DNA of 64,000 bases, from the NCBI GenBank assembly GCA_015233565.1, contig JADFXM010000030.1, forward strand, positions 1 through 64,000. Direction: 5' to 3'. Both the position numbers and the translations under genes were made by a program. Positions 52,177 through 60,221 of the stretch are shown piece after piece. The stretch comes from Candidatus Rifleibacteriota bacterium. Its GTDB lineage: Bacteria; Muiribacteriota; Ozemobacteria; Ozemobacterales; Ozemobacteraceae. Positions within the stretch are counted from its first letter, which is position 1. Every line of letters starts with the position of its first letter. The notes under the pieces are model-generated. The model searched no databases, was not told the origin of the DNA, and saw only the letters and a list, made by a program, of their open reading frames with translations.

Positions 52177-54033
52177 ATGAGGAAAAGTGCTTTCTCAGTG
52201 GTTTTTCTCGCGGCTTGTTTCTGTTTTTTGTTCTCAGGCCAGGTTTCCGCTCAGGTAAGTTTTGGATCTGGCGATTCTTGCGACCTAACAGTGAATGTTG
52301 ACGGGGTCAAAGATAGTTACACTGTTATCCGAGATTTCAAGAACCCGAAGCAATGGTATTACGTTCCAAATAGAGTCAGATTGGCTCAAAAAACGGCAAA
52401 AGACACCCAGGGAAAAACAACGAAACTTCCCGTTTTCCATCTCATTAAGTATCAATCCACCCAAGGATCAGATGTTGTCGAGGGTGGAATGCTTCAATTC
52501 TCAGTGTCACTTTCACCTGATCCAAGGGCGATTCCACAATTGAAGAAGGGTTTGCAGGATAAAACCGGTGTGGATGAAAAAAAATTGAATCTTTCCCCGC
52601 TTCCGATTGATTCTGCTGAGGTTACGGTTTACAAACCAGATGGAACAATGGTTAAAGACAAAGAAGCGGTTCAACAACCTGGTATCGCGCCATCATTCGC
52701 AAATCAGGAAATCCCATTCCAGGTTTCCCTGAATAGTCTAGGCGCAGATGTGTATGAAGATCTTGTGAAGGGCGGCGGCGGACTTCCCATACTTGTAACT
52801 TTTAATTATACCGGCGTTACTCCTCCATGCACTGCTAAGGTAGAAGTCAACTGGGATGTAGCGTATAGCCATTTGAGCACCGACCAGGAAACCAAGCAGG
52901 CATATTATAACTGGAATTGGTGGTGGTATAACACTCGGAACCAAAGCCAGACAAGCACACAGCAAGTCCGTGAAAACCTCACAAAAAATGGTGCTATCAC
53001 CATCACTCAGGTTGGAGATGGAAAAACCGATTTAGATTCCCTTATCAATCCAGTAATTGATAAATTCCAAAAAGAATTGGTTGAAGCGATGGAGCCACCC
53101 GCAAAAGTTGAACCGGCTCAAGCAAAAAAAGTTGATTCTCCTGGTTGGTGGCAATCTGAATCCAACTACGCAATGAAAGATATCAACAAAGTCAAAAAAG
53201 GAAAAGAAACCTTCGAATTCACCAAGCAGTCATTGGTTAGCAGAAAAACAAGCTTTGGCGGCGTCATTGGAATTGGCGAATACTCCAAGGATATTCAGGA
53301 TAAGCTTGTAACCACGATGGCTGCAAAAAACTGGCAGAAGTCTTATTACCTGTTACCTATGGTTGGAGACGGCCTTGGTGTGACAAAAATAGTCTTGCAG
53401 GTTAAACCGGTTATGCCCGACAAAAAAACTCAGATCACAAATGTTGGTGCACTCGCAGCTACCTGGATGCCGGACACTCAATGGATCGATGAAATAACAA
53501 AAGTCAAAGTCAATTATCTTGTATTTGGAATGCAGGGTAGTGTCAAGACAATCGGTGAAGAACAAATCAAAAACTGTTTTTACCAGCTCAATTTAGTCAT
53601 TACTCAAAAAGCCGCCGGAAAAGTAGACACTTTCAATTTTACAAGTTATGAACCCTTCTGCAACGGGGATGTTCCTGTCAATACTCCGCTTTCAGTATTG
53701 GAAGGTTTCAAAATCGATGCTTTGGGTGACCTTGTCTATGGCAATCAAGCTGGAAATGTTTACAAAGTTGGAATCACTGTATCGCCAACTTCTCCTGCCA
53801 AAAAGTATACTGCAACAATTACTTCCCAGACCGATCCTAAAGAAGTTGTCTTTTTGGTTGCAAAAGAAGATAACAATGTAAAGAACCCGGTTATTGTTGA
53901 CATTCAGTTTGAAATGTTTGGTGGAAAAAAGTTCAAATGGGCCAAGAGCGGCAAAAATATTCGCGATATCGAAGATGGTTTGAGCCTTACTTTGTGGCAA
54001 AGCGATATCGATAGCGGACTTCCAGTAAAATAA
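52177..54033 (+). CDS. exported protein, unknown, paralogue of 54612
   Basis: 618 residues. Signal peptide (FSVVFLAACFCFLFSGQVSA) cut near AQV. A beta-rich mature part has blocks WYYVPNRVRLA, GGMLQFSVSLSPDPRAIPQLKKGL and AKVEVNWDVAYSH. These blocks recur, diverged, in the protein at 54612. A Trp/Tyr/Asn-rich loop (YYNWNWWWYNTRN) precedes a second half. ATG with AAGGAGC upstream. No family name known. Confidence 0.75.
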   Translation: MRKSAFSVVFLAACFCFLFSGQVSAQVSFGSGDSCDLTVNVDGVKDSYTVIRDFKNPKQWYYVPNRVRLAQKTAKDTQGKTTKLPVFHLIKYQSTQGSDVVEGGMLQFSVSLSPDPRAIPQLKKGLQDKTGVDEKKLNLSPLPIDSAEVTVYKPDGTMVKDKEAVQQPGIAPSFANQEIPFQVSLNSLGADVYEDLVKGGGGLPILVTFNYTGVTPPCTAKVEVNWDVAYSHLSTDQETKQAYYNWNWWWYNTRNQSQTSTQQVRENLTKNGAITITQVGDGKTDLDSLINPVIDKFQKELVEAMEPPAKVEPAQAKKVDSPGWWQSESNYAMKDINKVKKGKETFEFTKQSLVSRKTSFGGVIGIGEYSKDIQDKLVTTMAAKNWQKSYYLLPMVGDGLGVTKIVLQVKPVMPDKKTQITNVGALAATWMPDTQWIDEITKVKVNYLVFGMQGSVKTIGEEQIKNCFYQLNLVITQKAAGKVDTFNFTSYEPFCNGDVPVNTPLSVLEGFKIDALGDLVYGNQAGNVYKVGITVSPTSPAKKYTATITSQTDPKEVVFLVAKEDNNVKNPVIVDIQFEMFGGKKFKWAKSGKNIRDIEDGLSLTLWQSDIDSGLPVK

Positions 54034-54611
54034 CCATGGCATGCAAAAAAGCTGATTTTCGGTTTCCCTACAGGATCTGCCCTTCTATTGATTCCGTGGA
54101 AGATAGCTGATGTCAGCTTTTATGCATTCCATTGTTGAGAAATGTTTTGCACCGTCTTAACATTTCTGAACAAAAATGCAGATTTGATGAAATTAAGTTG
54201 TATTTTTTGTCGGCGGATTACGGCCCTTAGGGTCTAATCCGCCGATATGATTTTCCACTAACTTTTTGGAAATGGTATAATACCAAATTATTCGGACCTG
54301 TTGCATAATTAATAAAAGTCGTTAGAAATTGTCGAAAAATCTCGGTATATTTAACTCGGTACAAAACGGCTCGCTTCTGATGCGTAAAAACGGGGCGAAG
54401 AAATTGTTGGGTACATTGAAATATGAAAATCAGAGTGTTTTTCGACAGATTCGTTAATTACGCAAATTTTTGGTGCATAGAAGTGGCTTGAAATGTTAGC
54501 CTCATGTTTCGTACTTTCGTTAATTTTGGAATTGTGCAACAAGCTCATTCCAGACTTAATTTGGATTGGAATTACATGTTGAGAGGAAAATAAAATTTCT
54601 TTGGAGGCTCT
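54034..54611. other. gene-free gap with hairpin and a short inverted-repeat element
   Basis: A strong hairpin lies at 54210-54245, with perfect 11-bp arms TCGGCGGATTA and TAATCCGCCGA. It is preceded but not followed by a T run, so it is a likely terminator only for the minus strand. A 243-nt segment (54299-54541) has imperfect terminal inverted repeats. A TATAAT-like box lies near 54277. No gene seen. Confidence 0.55.
54299..54541. repeat. possible MITE or IS remnant
   Basis: TGTTGCATAATT (54299-54310) and AATTGTGCAACA (54530-54541) are inverted copies with one mismatch. The enclosed 219 nt have no intact gene. Ends of this type occur in several IS families. No target duplication is obvious. 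Confidence 0.35.
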
Positions 54612-55295
54612 ATGAACAAATTTTGTTTTATTGCAGTTATCGTAATGTTGCTTTGCGGTTTTCCCCTTTTTTCTCAGATTTCATCAGACGAATTGGGGCA
54701 AGGTCTTGAAACATTGAAAATTTCGGGAATTGATAATGAAAATAAAACGGTATATTATCTTCCTGCTGTTGTAAAGATCGTTTCTCCTGATGGAAAAGAG
54801 GACAGCAAGCCAATGAGAATGGAAGCTGGCGGACAGTTGATTGTTCAAGGAATGATGTCGCTTATTGCGTCCCCTGATGATATCAAAATTCTGGCAGAAA
54901 GAACAAAAAAATCTCTTGGAGATCAGGCAAAGATCCAACTTGATACACCCCAGGATTTTTATGTTAAAATCGGAAAGGATTCGAACATTTTGATGGAGCG
55001 CCCCAAAAGCGGTGGAAGTCTTACCGGAACACCATTTCAGGCTACGTTTCCCACCGGGACTTCAAATCCTGAAGTTGACCTGACAATTGAATATTCGGTC
55101 AATCACACTGTTCCACAAGCCAAAATCGACCTTCAAGGAAATATGACAACCATGATCGCAACCGAAACCACTTCCTCCGGAACAGAAAAAAGCATTCAGA
55201 GCACAGAACAAACAAAGGTGAACGTGCAAGTCGACCAAAAAACAACTCAAAGCAATATTCTGAAAATTGAAAAGAAAGTCAAATTAGATTTCTGA
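54612..55295 (+). CDS. exported protein, short paralogue of 52177
   Basis: 227 residues. Signal peptide (IAVIVMLLCGFPLFS) cut near QIS. The mature part repeats, in order, features of the 618-residue neighbour: TVYYLPAVVKIV, GGQLIVQGMMSLIASPDD, a helical segment ending GDQAKIQL, and VDLTIEYSVNHTVPQAK. Thr/Ser/Gln-rich tail. ATG with TGGAGG upstream. Unknown function. Confidence 0.72.
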   Translation: MNKFCFIAVIVMLLCGFPLFSQISSDELGQGLETLKISGIDNENKTVYYLPAVVKIVSPDGKEDSKPMRMEAGGQLIVQGMMSLIASPDDIKILAERTKKSLGDQAKIQLDTPQDFYVKIGKDSNILMERPKSGGSLTGTPFQATFPTGTSNPEVDLTIEYSVNHTVPQAKIDLQGNMTTMIATETTSSGTEKSIQSTEQTKVNVQVDQKTTQSNILKIEKKVKLDF

Positions 55296-55461
55296 TCAAC
55301 AAGGCTTTAGAAGCTGTTAAAAAATATCAATTCGCAAATTGTACCAGAAGAAATAGGTTGGTGAAACAAGTATGAATGCCGGGTTGAGAACTTCGAAACA
55401 CACAAGAAAGACCGGTTCGCGTTATTTTTTGACAGACTCTTTCTCGAAAAAATTTAAACCC

Positions 55462-55505
55462 GCCGCTCAGCTTCGGCAACACGCAAGCTGGGCGGCTTTA
55501 TATTT
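55462..55505 (+). terminator. intrinsic terminator after the exported protein
   Basis: 12-bp stem GCCGCTCAGCTT (55462-55473) with AAGCTGGGCGGC (55485-55496), one G-U pair and an 11-nt loop, followed by TTTATATTT. The remainder of 55296-55655 shows no supported gene. Confidence 0.75.
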
Positions 55506-55655
55506 AAGTTTGTGGGGGAGGGTTTTCACAACAAAGAAACGGATTAAATCGCTTCCAGTAGAAAGTTGTTTCCGGGCAACATATCAAGAAAATGTGTCTT
55601 GTGATTTATTGAGCGCGAATTCAAAATGAGCCAGATGGAATAGATTCGAAAAGAG

Positions 55656-58352
55656 ATGAAAACTTCTTCAAACAAAGATTTTGTTCGAATTCATCGAATT
55701 AGCATCATCCTGATTATTTTCCTTTCACTAAATTTACTCGGATGTGGAGGAACCAATCCGGGCGGAAACTCTCAAACTCCTATTGGTCCGGTTGACCCTG
55801 AATCGGGTGGAATCAGCGGAAACATTCTCGGCACCGCATCAACCCCTTTGAAAGGGGTTTTGGTTGAAGCCGGAGATAAGCAAGTAGTCTCTGATCCCAA
55901 TGGCGCATTTCTTCTTTATCCATTGCCTGCCGGGGATTACAGTCTGGTTGGAAGAGCCGCTAGCTATACTCCCACAATTCTTGATGGTGTGAGAGTATTT
56001 CGGGGACAGATTACTGAGAATATTATTCTCAAGATGATTCCCGATGTTGCCAGTGTCACTGCAGAGGCTTCGATTAAAGCGGTCAGCCCATCCTTTGGAA
56101 CAGATGGAGACAATGTAACAGTAATCGGGTATGGCTTTGGAAAATCTCCCGGCAAGGTAACCTTCAATTCCAAAGAAGCAATTGTAATGGATTGGAATTC
56201 CAAAAATGATGGTGCAATCAGCGTCAGATTGCCAACGGCTGTAGAAACCGGACCAGTGCGAGCTTACGTAAACGGCAAGGAATCAGTTGAAAATCCACCT
56301 GTCCTATTTATTGCGCGTCCGATTGCAATCTCAGCTACCCCATCAACCGCAAAATCTGGGGCAATTGTTTTTATTTCAGGCCGCAATTTTCACGAAGTTC
56401 CCTCATTCAACAAAGTTACCCTAAATGGAAAAGATTGCACTGTACAAAGTGCCTCTGTCTCGCAGCTTGAAGTTGTTTTGCCACCTAATGCGGAAACCGG
56501 AATTTTACAGGTAAGCATAACCAGCAACCAATACCAGTTAGAGGGAATTTCCACCGCTAAAGTAACTGTCCCTCCTGAAATCTACAAACTAAGTCCGATG
56601 AGATCAATTCCAGGTGTTGAAATAACATTGACCGGCTTGAATTTTGGGGACACTCAAAATGCCATCAACATAAAAGTTGGAGACACCCACACTCTCGGCG
56701 CAACCGACATTCTTAGTTTTTCTCCGACAAAAATCACTTTCAGCGCTCCGCAGAACTCCGTTCTCTCGCAAGGTATGACAGCTCAAATCAAGGTATTGGT
56801 TAACAATGTTCCAAGCAATTCCTTACCTTATACCGCCTATGATACGGCACTTACAACTGTAGCCAGCTACGGAGTCTACGACTTTTCGACCGTTTCCGGA
56901 GCAGGAACTCTTCATCTTCCAACGCTAAGAAAAAATGATCGTCTGGCAATTCTTAGCGTTTTCGTCGGTGACGGAACCCTCGACCTTGTTGGTTCATATT
57001 CCTATGTTATTACTTCAATCCTGGGGGGAAATGCTAACACTGCCGGCTCTAGTGGCAATCTGCTTGCTTCCCGCCTTGAATCCAGTTATGCCTCGAACGC
57101 TTCCAAACGAAGATTCCGAGACGGTGGTCTGGAAGTAAGGAAAATGTATCCGGGATTTTCTCAAAATTCCAGATCCATGAACATTCGAGGCTCAATTTCA
57201 GATCCTCCCCCAGCCACTGCTTCCTTTTGGCTGGTAAACTTCAACTCATCGGCCCCGGAAAATTCAGCAAATGACGTTTTGGCAACAGGCACACTCGTCG
57301 GGCAAGGAGTTAAAAGCTTAATTTACCTCGACACGGCAGTCGACACGATGATTACCGCGTCTCAGGCAACCGCTGTTGCTGGATGGTTCGATACCATTTA
57401 TGCCACCATTGCAACTGCATGTTGGGATGGAATTGCCAGCCCCCCGGAAGGAAACATCGATGCACAACCGAAGATTCTTCTTTTCCTCACTCCCCAAATT
57501 AACCGCGGCAGCACAAACGCTTTGTACATTCTCGGGTATTTCAATCCCCGCGACAAAAACACCACGCTCGCTCATTCAGCTGGTACTGAAATCATTTATC
57601 TCTGGGATCAAGCCTTCCTGAATAATCCTAATGATTTCAAAGGTCTGATGGCACACGAGCTTCAACATATGATGTACAACAATCAAAAAGGCACAGAAGG
57701 TGTTACCTGGCTGGATGAAGGATTGGCAGTCTTTGCCCAACAAGTTGCAGGATTTGGTTTTAGCCAGGGAATGCCCACTCCTGTCGATCAGGTTGCTGAG
57801 TATTTGAAAAAGCCATCTGCGGTATCTCTTAACCAATGGCCAGCCAATGTGGGCCTTGACCACTACGGAATGTCTTTTCTCTTCATTCAGTATCTTTTCG
57901 AAAGATGCGGGGGTTTTCAGGCAATAAAAGTTCTGGAAAAGAAAAACGGAACCACCGGTCTTTTAGACGTCCAAAATAATATTATAAATACCCTTGCAAC
58001 CCCACAAGTTACGGGAATCCAGAATTTCTTCCAGGACTGGGGACTGGCAATGTATTGCGATGAACTGGGACTTTCCACTACCTTACCCGGCTTTAAAAGC
58101 GATGTTTATCAATATAAAAACCTTGCCCTCAGAAAGAATTTTACGGGTGTAAATGGCTTAAAACACTTGAGCTTTAATGAGGTCCCGGTTGTGAATCAAG
58201 TTCTTCCTATTTCAGGTTATGGATTCGACGTTATCGAATATGCAGGTGGAAATGGCGGCGATATCGAGCTTTCCTTCCCGTCAATTCCTGTGACCGATGG
58301 CAAAACCTTTCGCACATGGATAATCTATTACCCCGCTCCTGCAGGAAACTAA
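55656..58352 (+). CDS. lipoprotein with TIG domains and M30-like zinc metalloprotease
   Basis: 898 residues. Lipoprotein signal with lipobox LLGC (Cys about residue 31). A carboxypeptidase-regulatory-like beta domain (GGISGNILGTASTPLKGV) is followed by three IPT/TIG domains (IKAVSPSFGTDGDNVTVIGYGF, ISATPSTAKSGAIVFISGRNF, IYKLSPMRSIPGVEITLTGLNF, shown in part). The protease domain has LMAHELQHMMYNN and TWLDEGLAVFAQQ (HExxH plus Glu), as in hyicolysin/M30-like enzymes. Outer-surface protease, substrate unknown. ATG 55656 with AAGAG upstream. Confidence 0.82.
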   Translation: MKTSSNKDFVRIHRISIILIIFLSLNLLGCGGTNPGGNSQTPIGPVDPESGGISGNILGTASTPLKGVLVEAGDKQVVSDPNGAFLLYPLPAGDYSLVGRAASYTPTILDGVRVFRGQITENIILKMIPDVASVTAEASIKAVSPSFGTDGDNVTVIGYGFGKSPGKVTFNSKEAIVMDWNSKNDGAISVRLPTAVETGPVRAYVNGKESVENPPVLFIARPIAISATPSTAKSGAIVFISGRNFHEVPSFNKVTLNGKDCTVQSASVSQLEVVLPPNAETGILQVSITSNQYQLEGISTAKVTVPPEIYKLSPMRSIPGVEITLTGLNFGDTQNAINIKVGDTHTLGATDILSFSPTKITFSAPQNSVLSQGMTAQIKVLVNNVPSNSLPYTAYDTALTTVASYGVYDFSTVSGAGTLHLPTLRKNDRLAILSVFVGDGTLDLVGSYSYVITSILGGNANTAGSSGNLLASRLESSYASNASKRRFRDGGLEVRKMYPGFSQNSRSMNIRGSISDPPPATASFWLVNFNSSAPENSANDVLATGTLVGQGVKSLIYLDTAVDTMITASQATAVAGWFDTIYATIATACWDGIASPPEGNIDAQPKILLFLTPQINRGSTNALYILGYFNPRDKNTTLAHSAGTEIIYLWDQAFLNNPNDFKGLMAHELQHMMYNNQKGTEGVTWLDEGLAVFAQQVAGFGFSQGMPTPVDQVAEYLKKPSAVSLNQWPANVGLDHYGMSFLFIQYLFERCGGFQAIKVLEKKNGTTGLLDVQNNIINTLATPQVTGIQNFFQDWGLAMYCDELGLSTTLPGFKSDVYQYKNLALRKNFTGVNGLKHLSFNEVPVVNQVLPISGYGFDVIEYAGGNGGDIELSFPSIPVTDGKTFRTWIIYYPAPAGN

Positions 58353-58606
58353 CTGCTGGGAATTAAAATCAAGGAGTCAGTAAATCGTTGAGCCTTAGAT
58401 TCCCTAGGGGAAGCCGAAGCTGGTTGCTGTAAAGATGTGAATAAATGTCCAGATTCGATAGGAGTGCCTTCATTGGAAGTTAAGCCTGATCGCTGAGAAG
58501 GCTTGTAGCGAAGTCGAAGCAGCCAGGAAATCGGTCTATCCTTTTTTTGAGCTTGACTCATTATTTAAAAATTGCTGTATTAAGAGAAACGACAAGGAGA
58601 ATTCCA
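58353..58606. other. intergenic region, unassigned structured-looking sequence
   Basis: 254 nt between two exported-protein genes. More GC-rich than other gaps, with short self-complementary parts (GCTGGTTGCTG near 58420 and GCAGCCAGG near 58520). No gene could be supported. It might be a remnant of a mobile element. Confidence 0.3.
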
Positions 58607-59941
58607 ATGGGAAAGCCTACTCTAATTGAACGTTTGCTACTATTTTTGGCCATGTGTATCCCGTTGTTTCTCTGGGCAGCCGATACGTTTTATTTAAATG
58701 CGCCTAATAGTATCAATGGATCCTATACAACAAATTCATTTGTAAAAGTTGTCACCACGGGAGTGGGTATTGCTACTGCTATTTTTGATGACTCGATAAA
58801 AACAGCAATTGCTACTTTCTCAAACCCATCAGGAATTTCTTTTTACTGGCAGTTCGATCAAACAAAAGGAACCAAAGGTTTAACCGGTACATTTTCGACA
58901 GGAAATACTGATTCGAAAACCATTAATTTGGTTAGAAATCGAACTACAAACAATGCTACTCCTCCTTATTCGCCGCTTTCCAATGACAAAGTCAATATTT
59001 TTGGAAAAAATGCATTTGTTTTTTCCAATAGTGCGAATTCTCCCGAAGTATCTACCGTTTGGAACTCAGATGACGTTTCTCCTCAAGGAATTGTGACTGA
59101 CAATTCAGGAAACATCTATTTTTCGGATTCTGCAAATCACAGAATCATAAAAATTTCAACCGACACCATTGTTACAAACTTTGCCGGCACCGATACTAGT
59201 GGAAATGACAACGGCCCCGGAAGTAGTGCAAGATTTAATACCCCAAAAGGATTAGCTATCGATAGATTAACCGGAAATATTTATGTGGCAGATAGCGGAA
59301 ACAATAAAATAAGAATAATTACACCGAATGCCCAGGTATCAGATTTTGCAGGAAGCGGTGGTGCTGGCTCTGATGATGGAATAGTTACTCTTGCAAAATT
59401 TAACACACCTGTTGCTCTCGCATTTGATCTATCGGGGAACCTTTACGTAGCTGACTCCGGGAATCTTAAGATAAGGCAAATTTCTCCTGGCTCAACAGTT
59501 ACTACCCTTCCAGCCGTCCTCGGAGGAGCCCCAAATTCCCTTGCAATTAAAACAAGTGGAGAAATTTTCGTGACAACCGACCACAAGGTTGTCAAAATAG
59601 ATGTTGACCAAACTACTGTGACAGATTTTGCCGGAAACGTATCCGGGTCTAGCGATGGAATTGGAACTTCAGCACGATTCAAGAACCCGACAGGTTCTCT
59701 GATAGACGGCCTGGAAAATATTTATGTTATCGATTACGATGATAACAAGATTCGGAAAGTCAAAATCAGTGATACATCTGTAAGTACAGTAGCCGGGAAT
59801 GGTGTTTCCACACGTACAGATAATTCAGATCCCCTGTCGGCAAGTTTTGCTAACCCCCGGGATCTTGCCCTGGACGGTTTTGGAAACCTTTACGTTACCG
59901 AAGCACATGCAATACGAAAATTTGTTCTGGGCAATAATTGA
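58607..59941 (+). CDS. exported NHL-repeat beta-propeller protein
   Basis: 444 residues from ATG 58607 (AAGGAG upstream). Signal peptide (LLLFLAMCIPLFLWAA). An N-terminal beta domain is followed, from about residue 155, by five to six NHL repeats (PQGIVTDNSGNIYFSDSANHRI, PKGLAIDRLTGNIYVADSGNNKI, PVALAFDLSGNLYVADSGNLKI; each shown in part). Probable protein- or ligand-binding scaffold at the cell surface. Confidence 0.85.
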   Translation: MGKPTLIERLLLFLAMCIPLFLWAADTFYLNAPNSINGSYTTNSFVKVVTTGVGIATAIFDDSIKTAIATFSNPSGISFYWQFDQTKGTKGLTGTFSTGNTDSKTINLVRNRTTNNATPPYSPLSNDKVNIFGKNAFVFSNSANSPEVSTVWNSDDVSPQGIVTDNSGNIYFSDSANHRIIKISTDTIVTNFAGTDTSGNDNGPGSSARFNTPKGLAIDRLTGNIYVADSGNNKIRIITPNAQVSDFAGSGGAGSDDGIVTLAKFNTPVALAFDLSGNLYVADSGNLKIRQISPGSTVTTLPAVLGGAPNSLAIKTSGEIFVTTDHKVVKIDVDQTTVTDFAGNVSGSSDGIGTSARFKNPTGSLIDGLENIYVIDYDDNKIRKVKISDTSVSTVAGNGVSTRTDNSDPLSASFANPRDLALDGFGNLYVTEAHAIRKFVLGNN

Positions 59942-60221
59942 ATATTTTACAAAAATTCCTTGTATCGAGTATAATAAACTGCTCAATCATCAAATAAAGC
60001 AAGCATATTTAATATTTTATGAAATAAGGAAAATTTGCCGATATTGCCTAAACTAAATATTCATTTGGATTCACATATTATCGTTTTGAACGAAGGAACT
60101 AAACCCTCGATTTTTAAAAGGGATTTGCATAAAAGAGAATGGAACTTGTTGTTTAACTGAGTTATCGAAATGTTACGATTTCACCAGAGATGTTCCAGAG
60201 CCGTAGGGGAAATTCATAATA

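Noticed and set aside
55372..55629. 85-residue open frame between the exported protein and the lipoprotein
   Set aside because: It contains a strong intrinsic terminator hairpin and has no ribosome site or recognisable product.
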